DNA from: Glandiceps talaboti
Taxonomy: Eukaryota > Hemichordata > Enteropneusta > Spengelidae
Direction: 5' to 3'
DNA: 64,000 nt
Assembly: GCF_964340395.1 (NCBI RefSeq)
Contig: NC_135570.1
Coordinates: 6,756,322-6,820,321, forward strand
Part shown: positions 39,154-49,100 of the stretch, piece by piece
Position numbering within the stretch: position 1 is the stretch's first letter
Layout: each line of letters starts with the position of its first letter
The notes under the pieces: model-generated
The model's database searches: none
Seen by the model: only the letters and a program-made list of their open reading frames with translations
Told to the model about the DNA's origin: nothing
Made by a program: the position numbers and the translations under genes

Positions 39154-42100
39154 ATGTATGTATGTATGTATGTATGTATGTATGTATGTATGTATGTATG
39201 TATGTATGTATGTATGTATGTATGTATGCAATAAACCATCTCTTGGAGCTATACCTGAAGTTTTGACATATTTTTATACATGAGTATGTGTTAGATCTAG
39301 ATCTATGTTCTGCATTGGTGACTTTGTATTTTGTAGGTATGATACGATATATCTTTTATTACCCGATCAAAAAAAAATATCGCAAATGTAAATACATAAG
39401 CATTACAATCAAATCGGATAACAGGAGTCAGAAAATAACAATGCTAATCGTGTCTGACCCCAAGGGAACAAATTTAGGGTGTAAATAAATATACAAAATG
39501 TAGATCTACCCTCAAGGCCCCCCCCCCCCCACCCACCCACCACTCCGACATATCTCTGAGTGGCAAATTGAAAGCAAAGCGTATATTGCATTAAACTATA
39601 CATGGTGATTTGAATGGTAAATTCATCTTCATCTGACTCCACCTGGGAACACACATAAAAATAAAAAAGTTTATTCTTGAAGTTGTTTCCACTGCTAGCC
39701 AATCAAATTAGAGTATTTGAATGGACAATCATCTGATACAGCTGTGACTGTGTCGACAGCGTCGGTAGTTTGACGTGAATGGTGCCGGTAGTTTGACGTG
39801 AATGGTGTCGGTCGTTTGATGTGAATGGTGTCGGTCGTTTGTAATAGGGGAAATGGTTCTCAAAGAGTATCGAATCCATTGCTGATTAACTTTGTGCCCC
39901 TGGAAATAATATCTGACGATCACAAATTTTTACTTCTTCACTGGTTTTTGTTTTTTTTTGGTACACACATTGCACTCAATCAGAATGGGTTTAGCAGCGC
40001 TCCGAGATCTAACATGTAAAGTTATTAAAAAATGTTGTATTAATGCCATATGTTACAGATAATCAAAAGATTAGTTTGTGGACAGGATTCTATAAGGTTA
40101 TGATAGCAGAATGGTTAGAGTGGCAGGCTTTGAATCTACATATGTTGCAGGTTTGAGGCAAGCCGCTGCCGTTTGTTTCTGAATTGCTAAAGTCCGTCCA
40201 TCCGTCCGTAAAATTTGAACTACGTTTGTACTTTAATTGACCTAGCTGTATAATTTTGGGGCTTAGGTTTGACGTCTGAGAACACTTTGGTTTCGTTGAC
40301 TTTGCATATGAATTATCGATCTCAGGACATGTAAATTATTGATCACTTATGCTCGTTTGCGATTCCATCACATAATGATAAGGTTAACTCTTGCAATATA
40401 TTTATGCAAATGACTTAACTTCCAAGTCAGTCATTCATTCTCAATATTTGTTCTCTAGAAATTCCCATTTGTTTCTGTCAACCAGTACATTCTGTAACTC
40501 CATTTTCACACTTCTAACCAAATTTAGAAAACTTTCACGCCTTCAATGATAACAGGTTCTGTATTTATTTATTTACTACTGAGATGTTGATATTAAATTG
40601 ATTAAAATTTACTTCTTATGTGATATACAGTGCTGGGTTTCCGTTAGTATTTTAGTATGTTTTATACCATCATGTTTTTACATTACATCAATCTTAGCAG
40701 TGTGACTGCTACAATTTTCATCATGGTTTACATCATTTATAATTTGTCAACATCACACTTGTGAACGTTCGTTTAGGGGAGGGGGGTTTTGTCCAAAACG
40801 AACAAAGTTCATTTATTGAGTTTGTGTGACATTTTACAATCATCCCTAAGGCCGCTAAGACTCAAAGCGATGCTAAAAACACAACAAAAGTAATTATCTT
40901 TGTGAACAAATGTTTACCATTTTATCAGTTGTTATGAAAGCCTTGCTAATATATCACATTAACGTTCAAAAAAAAAGAAAACCGATAAAAGAAACAAGAT
41001 CATAAAAATTCCATTCAGGCATTAGTGGATATATTAAATAGATATTATTGAAGTAAGCAAGTTTATTAATCTATGAAAGCCTTGTTGCGATGAATGCATA
41101 TACACATTTCAATTTTTAGTAGATGAATATAATTTTTATTTTAATATGAACAAAATGTAACAGCTGTTTTGACAACTGTTATCAAAATAAATTCAATTGG
41201 TATCGCATTTATTTATCGTCAGACTTATTTTCACTGTGTATTGTGTTCAACGATTAAAATCTTCTGTATGTCTTACACTTAAAATGATCAACAGTTCGAA
41301 TCTGATGTAACTTAAGGAGTCCTTGTATTGCGTTCAGTGGTTTAAATCTGATGTATGTCAGGGAGTCTTACGCTTACAATAAATCTTCTGTATGTTAGGG
41401 AGTCTTAGCCTTACAATGAATTAACATTTTGAATCTTCTGTATGTTAGGTGGTCTTACCACCATGATGTTTAATGATGTGAATCTTAGGTATGTTAGGGA
41501 GTCTTATTACAATGAGTCAACAATTTGAATCATCTATGTGTTAGAGAGTCTTTCCGTAATCTGTTTAATGATTCAAATCTGTATGTTAGGGAGTCTCACC
41601 CTAACAGTTTTCAACAATTCAAATCTTGTATACTATACTTTATCATGTTCAATAATTCATAACCCCTCGTTGACCCCAAAACTAATCCCCCCTAAGTAAA
41701 TAAAGATAAGTTTGATTTAAGTACACTTTCTACATGTTGTTGACAGGCTGCTTCACAGCAGCATTAACCAGTCGGTTCTTTGTCGTTTCTAGGTATGCCC
41801 AGACCGAGGCATCCGGGTGAAATGCCACTTTATCCACCGTTACCAGGTCAAATGGGACAGCTCCCGCATCCAATGGAAGTTTATACACAAGTGCAATGGT
41901 AAACATATCATGCATTGATTTAATATGTATTACATGCAGTAACGTTATACATGTACCGATAAAGTTAAAATATTAGGTATTTTACATAAATAGAGACATT
42001 TAAATACAAACATAAGTCTAGTAACAATATGTGTTGACTCGTTTTCTGCGATCTCTCTCTCCGTGTATAGTCAAATGAATTTCTTTCGTTTTTACGTCCG

Positions 42101-42583
42101 ACAGCGGTAGTCATGCGATTGGAGTATTGATATAAACATGATGATGTCATTGCATTCTCACATAACTTTAAAGACTGGAGGTTGAGTTTGTAGTTAAAAC
42201 TGAACTACATTTAATTAACCAATTGCAACCGTTTGTCGGCGTGTGATATTGTACCATTGGCATGCACTGTTCACCCATTCCCCAGCTGACGATTTAGCTA
42301 GATTTTTGGTAGCATTTGTCCATTTGAGTATGTGTGGAGAGAAAGATCATAGAAAATGACCACGTGTATAGTTACTAGACTGTACAAAGATAGACATGAT
42401 CTACTGATTAATATACACACACGCACACGCATGCACGCGCGCACACATACACACACATACATGCATACATACATACATACATACATACACACATACACAC
42501 ACATACATACATACATACATACACATTTATACACACGTACGGTACATACACACACATATGATATATAAACATATATACATGCT

Positions 42584-42638
<55 letters not shown>

Positions 42639-43089
42639 ATATAAAGAAATGTTGACATAATGCAGACAAACAAACAAACAAACATAAATGCACATACACA
42701 TATGTATAAAGAGATAGAGACACTTGTATGTCTATATTAAGTACCAACACATATACACACATAATATCTTAATCATGTTAGGATAGATTTCATTATAGAG
42801 TCATCTTGTATATTTTTTCAGGCCAGCTGGTACTCCAGTTTATCCCATGACAACGGCAGCATTCCGGGGTCCATATCCCACAGCACTTACAGTCAACACA
42901 GCAAATATGCCAAGGTTTAGTCATCCTGGCATGCCTCCCCATCCGGGATTGTCTGTAACCGGCATTCCACATCCAGCCATTGTAACTCCAGGGGCAAAAC
43001 AAGATTTACAGCAACAGAGTAACGACAGGTGAGAAAATTTTAGAATGTCCCATGTTTATAGCAACGTAACGTGTGTTTTGAATGTTTTC

Positions 43090-43120
<31 letters not shown>

Positions 43121-46100
43121 CGTGCGTGTGTGTGTGTGTGTGTGTTCATGCGTGCGTGCGTGTGTGTGTGTGTGCGTGCGTGCGTGCGTGTGTGTTTTAG
43201 AGGGTTAAATTATATACCCAGAAATCAATGGCTCAGCGAGGCTTGTAGAGAAACAACATATGGCCTTCATTTTGCAGATTAATCATGTGAAAACAAGCTG
43301 TTCAATTAATATGAAACTTGAAACACAAACATTGATTAGTAGACACAGGTTTTAAGGCAAAAATGTCAGATTTGGTCAATTTTCTTGAAGATCATATTAA
43401 ATCAAAATTAAAGAAATCATTGAAATCAGAGAAAATCTGTCTGACCCTTGCCTGTAAATGTACTTCCAAAAAAAATATACACAGGAACTGTGATATTAAT
43501 ACACTCAAAGCAATATTCTCTATCGACGTCAAATAGGAAAAAGTGAATAGTCCATGATATAAACATTAAAATCTACAAAAAATTATTTTTAGAGCTGAAA
43601 TATAGAATTTGAAATATGTAGATGTCAAAAATGTAGTGATAGGAGTCTGGTGGCTTCTTTGATACTGTTTTGATGTTAATTGAAGTGGTTTTAATTTTAT
43701 CTAGAGGGTACTCAGAATTGTCAAGAGAGCCAGCCCTTTTTGTAAATCTTATTCAGAGAGAGAATGGTGATTCTTGTCTTTTTAGCCCCCAAAGAGATCT
43801 GCCCAGAGGGGGTAATATTACATTCGGTTCCGTCTTTGTGTCCATCTGTTCGTGTGTACATGTGTGTGTTTGTTCACCTTCATATCTTTGGCATACATCA
43901 AACGATTTCAACCAAACCTGGTACAAAGGTAACACACTATGTGAGACATATGGAAGTCACTTTATTTTGTGGCTAAATCAGATATGGCCAACTGGCAGTC
44001 ATATTTGTTGTATGTGTGTTCACCCTCATATCTCTGGCATACATCAACCGATGTCAACCAAACCTAGCACAAAGGTAACATACTATGTGAGACATTTGCA
44101 TGTCACTTTGTTTTGCGACTAAATCAAATATGGCCAAATGGCAGTCATATTTGTTGTATGTGTGTTCACCCTCATATCTCTGGCATACATCAACCGATGT
44201 CAACCAAACCTAGCACAAAGGTAACATACTATGTGAGACATTTGCACGTCACTTTGTTTTGCGACTAAATCAAATATCGCCAAATGGTAGTCATATTTGT
44301 TGTAAAATTTCACAATTTGTATCATTACTTTTGAGGTGTAATCCATATATTATGAAAATGTCTCTATTTCCTGGAGTGGTGTTCCCCTTTAACCTACCTT
44401 GGGCCTTTAATGTTGACATAGACAGAAGCGTTGTATCAAAGAAAACTCAGAACAGAGGTCTGGGGTTTCCATGATTTATAGCCATATAAATGATGTTTAT
44501 TAGTTACATTATAAAATGTCTATAAAAAAACACAACTCACAAAATATTATACAAGTACCAAATGTGTCAAATATTTATGATCATTGAAAGAGAAGTGTAT
44601 GTTTATGTCTGACATTACTATTTAACATGATTTATGTATCGCCCATTTTATTGTCGTTTTGCCACTAGGTGGCGCTATTTTAATGGAATGGTCCATTTTC
44701 ATTCTCTTTCTGATAGAAAGAGACAGACCAAGTCATTCACCCAGGTTACTACTATTAACGACAGAACTATTGAAAAGAAGGGTCCATTTTGATGCCCTTT
44801 CAGATGATAGAAAGAGAACTTTCAGATGATAGAAAGAGAACGAGAATAATTTAAACTTTAAGTTTTGCCACTAGATGGCGCTATATACTAGAATGGTCCA
44901 TTTTGATTTTCTTTCAGATAGAAAGACAAGTACCCATTTTTATTGTGCTATTGATAAGTTTTACCACAAGATGGCGCTATTGTCGGGGAGTCATGATAGT
45001 GGAACAGTTATAGCGTGCGTCAGCTGGTCTTGCAGTCTGCTAATTCCTACCATTAATCATTATTATTATCGTTGTTATACTTTTTCAGACAAAAAGAGAA
45101 GAACCAAAAGAAAGCACCACATGTGAAAAAACCTTTGAATGCGTTTATGTTATATATGAAAGAAATGAGAGCCAAAGTGGTGGCAGAATGCACATTGAAA
45201 GAATCTGCAGCAATTAATCAAATTCTAGGAAGGAGGGTAGGTGTCTTTATGAATTAATATTGAATTCGGAGAATGTAGGAGAAGTAAAATATATTTATTT
45301 TATGATTTATTTCATAGTAGGTAATTCTGTCTATATGTCTATACCAGATACGGAAGACTAGAACAATGTATCTGCTTCGTGTGATTTTTAAAACACCTAC
45401 TTCACTAGTTTAAGATATAACATGATATAAAGGACAATGTCGCACAAGTTCAATAGATGAACTTCGTTAATTTAGGACAAACTCCCCTCGCCCTAAACGA
45501 ACGTTCACAAGTACGACATTGACACGTTTATAAAGGATGTAAACCATGATGAAAATTGTGGCGGTCACATCACTGCACTCGATGTAATATCAGAACGTGA
45601 TGGTAAAGACATTAAAGGGTTACCAGAAACCCAGCACTTTATATCACATCAGAAGTAAATTTTAATCAACTTGTCAACATCTCAGTAGTAAATACAAAAG
45701 CTGTTATCATTGAAGGCATGAAAGTTCAGCAATCGTATCGATGCCAGAATCCCTGCCCCCTATATGAATGAAGTTCGTTTATTGAGCTTGTGTGACATTA
45801 TACGATCATCCCTAAGATATGACATGATTTGATATACAATGTGACATATATGAAATGAGATATGATATCATGACAGGATATGACATCATGACAGGATATG
45901 ACATCATGATATGATATATGATATATGATATGACATGACATGACATGACATGCCATGACATGATATATGATATGATATATAATATGATATGATGTGACAT
46001 GTACAAAATGCTATTATGTCTAGAATACATACGAAGAACGTTGTAAGGTCATTCACGACTGACAATAAGAAAGACAGCAATATAAACACAACATGAAATC

Positions 46101-49100
46101 CGCTGCACAGTGCCGACAGTACAAAAAATTCCATTCTCTTAGGCATCAAGGAATTCATATTATTAACAGTTGGACTTTGAATGGATATGAAGTAATTCGG
46201 CAATCAAGCATATCTTGTATTAGTACAACAGCAAAATTGTTCCCTCGTTGGATTTTCCTATGAAATGGCGTGAACCGACACCTTAGTACCATAACTGTAA
46301 TTTAAGACTTGCGGCATAAATCACAAATCACACAGAAAACATGACAAACAATTTTAGTAAACTATACAGTTGTGACACTCAATAACAATATGTCATATTG
46401 GTCCAAAACGAAGAGATCAGTTTTCATGTCCCCAACTCCCTATGGTAAAATTAGGGACATACAATGTACTACTTTTATGATGAGTTTGAAATAGCGCCCT
46501 CGGTTGAGATCACAGGAAGACAATAAATTGCCTCACTTGTATGGCTCTTTGATTTGTTTTCCCCCTGAATACACTCCTTACAAGTCAGAGGAGATTAATT
46601 CTAAGTTAATTTCTGTTTTTGTAAGTGGCATGCATTGAGTCGAGAGGAACAGGCAAAGTACTATGAATTAGCCCGCAAGGAGAGGCAGCTACACATGCAG
46701 CTTTACCCAGGATGGAGTGCGAGGGATAACTATGCCGTCGGGGGGAAGAAGAAAAAGAGGAAACGTGATAAAGCTCAGGGAGACAACACAGGTATGAACA
46801 GTATTTTTTTAATCTTGCTTTTGTCATGTTTCTGTGTTCTGCCTAGAATTTTTTTCACTGAGATGCTGATGATAGGTCCTCCTAAAGTTGCTGGTTGGGA
46901 CCAGAAAAAAGAAAATTCCCTACAGTCGCAGTTATTTCATGTTAAAGTTTGGATCAGCAAATCAGACAACAAGTTATGTGTACACTACATAAAATCCACC
47001 GATATCCACAGACAGGCAATTAAGAGCTTCAAATATGTATTGGTACAATATACAAAATGGTGTGGAACCATTCCTACAAAATCGCACCATATCTTACGAA
47101 TTCAAATATGTAATTGCTCCATAGGGCCTGAAAAAAAATTGTTTGATTCCGGTTACCCGACCCCACCTTGTTTTTCACTGCCGACCATAAACTTCTTTTT
47201 CCGTAGTTGGGAAAAAAACAATAAAATTGCGAAAATTGTGAAGTCTCACGAGAAATAGTGGATGTGGAAACTGACATCAATTTAAAAAGACAATATAAAA
47301 CTCTTCTTCCAATCTGTAATGGCTGTACATCTGATGAGAAGAAACCAATAACACAGAGACCATATAGAAAACAACGGAAAACATAACTACATGAACTAGA
47401 CACTCACACATGAAAAATAAATTTAAAAAAAAAAGAAATCTACCTATTCTAAAATTGAGCGTAATTGAAACCACACATAATTAATATATTCAAGTTGAAG
47501 AACGAATAACGAGTTCCATGAAATGTTAACACAAATTGACAAGAATGAACATGATTTTGATGCTTCTATTTATTGCAACATATCTTCCTGAAATAAATGG
47601 ATTGGTGTTTTGATGTACAAAATTTGACCAAAAAATAACGTTTCTCTCAGATATACTGTGATTTTAGCTCAAGACTTATTTTTGCTAAGTTAGCTGGAGA
47701 ATGCAAAGATAATTAGTGACTAAAATGCCTTCTTGTATATGAACACAATATACCAGCATTGTAATTAGTGAAAATTAGTTTTTGAAAAAGACTGTAAAAT
47801 CGCAAAATTTTGTAGCAGTGAAAATGTCAAGGTTTGCCCAGTACTCTACTAGGAGATACAATCTGATGCAATTTCATGTCCCATATGGTAGCATGCTGTT
47901 GTCAAACTGTATGCTTTAAGGGTACTTACAGCCCTTTGATCTTGTATTGTATATAATGTACTGTGGAAGTGTTTTCTGTTCCGTGCTTGATTTTCAAAAT
48001 TGTAATGATATGTAATGGTGCTAGGTGATAAAATCCGTATTTAACGTTCAGCCATATTAACTTTGAAGCGTTCCGTGGCTGTGACCTGTAAATGATCGCA
48101 AAGAGAACAATATTTTAGAAGCCATTAGTAGTGTTCATTCGGTGAGGTTTATTCATTGACAAGATAACTACTATGTCTTTGATACAGAAATATGATAACC
48201 ATTTTCCTCAGTTTTCCCTGGTGAAATATTTTATGTATCATTTTACAACAGGAGACATGCAAGCAGTGAGACACTGCACTTGTGACAAGTAGGGAAAAGA
48301 AACAGATTATTTAGGTTTAATAACACTTGGCACAACATGTTGGAAGTATGGAGACTTGCTAACAGTGTTATGGCCTCTTTAGGCCTAAAAAGAAAGAATT
48401 GTTTCTAGTCAGCGTGCACATCTCTGAAATACACTTGCGGTGGTCTTTTTTTGTGTGCATGTCCTGCCAATGCAGTCTGCAGATCCGTGGGGAAAAACAA
48501 AATTAACCCTCCCTACTTCAGTGAAGACAACTGCAGAGCTAATCATGAACAAGCAAATGACATCTGCCCCACATACACACTTGCTCTAAAGTACTAAATA
48601 AAAAGAACAGTAACTGCCATACATAGTAGACTGAGTGACAGGTTTGTTGAGAATTATAAAAGGAAAAAAATATATGACATCATTGCAACATTTTAGACAA
48701 ACTGTCTTGACCAGAAATAATTCTTTTTTTTTTTGGACTTATCAACTCCATGCTTCCACAATGCTGTGCCAAGTGCGATTAATCAAATTCATATGTTTAC
48801 TTTCTCTGTTTGTCACAAGTTCTGCTTGTTACTGCTAACATATCTCCTGTTGTATCATTTGCTAGTACCTTTTTTCTGATTTTCCACGATTAATTTAACG
48901 AATTAAAATATGTACATTGAACAGACAGACATGATAAAAGAGAAAAAAATTAATAGAAAAATGTACATCACATCACAATCACATGCAAGGTTAAAATGCT
49001 TATAAAAATATTTTCTAACAGTATTTGAAAGTGTTTCTTTGAAATTATGCAAATTTTGGTAGTGTGAGTGAAATATACATGTGTATGGCCAGTGGTGAAA

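Larger units (their letters stand above)
38688..41792 (+). other. TCF intron A (3.1 kb)
   Basis: Holds a GT/GTAT microsatellite (39048-39231), a poly-C/(CACC) run (39516-39541), a probable SINE head (40103-40180) and a MITE-like copy (40530-40833). Between 41280 and 41600 the phrase CT(T/G)(C)TGTATGTTAGGGAGTCTTA recurs about six times at 50-60 bp spacing. From 39770 to 39840 GTCGGT(A/C)GTTTGA(C/T)GTGAATGGT repeats three times at 30 bp. Confidence 0.7.
43029..45088 (+). other. TCF intron C (2.1 kb)
   Basis: Holds a GT/GC microsatellite (43089-43196), a repeat of about 147 bp units (43872-44306), a TTAA-family MITE end (near 44368-44392) and three CTCF-like motifs (44662-44977). Confidence 0.75.
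45237..46625 (+). other. TCF intron D (1.4 kb)
   Basis: Holds the MITE-like copy 45435-45799 and the degenerate GATATGACAT repeat 45818-46000. The rest is featureless. Confidence 0.75.

Noticed and set aside
40103-40180. Functional tRNA gene
   Set aside because: A box is good but the B box and the cloverleaf stems are decayed. A tRNA-derived SINE remnant fits better.
43670-44122. 150-codon + strand ORF in TCF intron C
   Set aside because: It runs through three copies of the 147 bp repeat and a dispersed element edge, with no recognisable domain.
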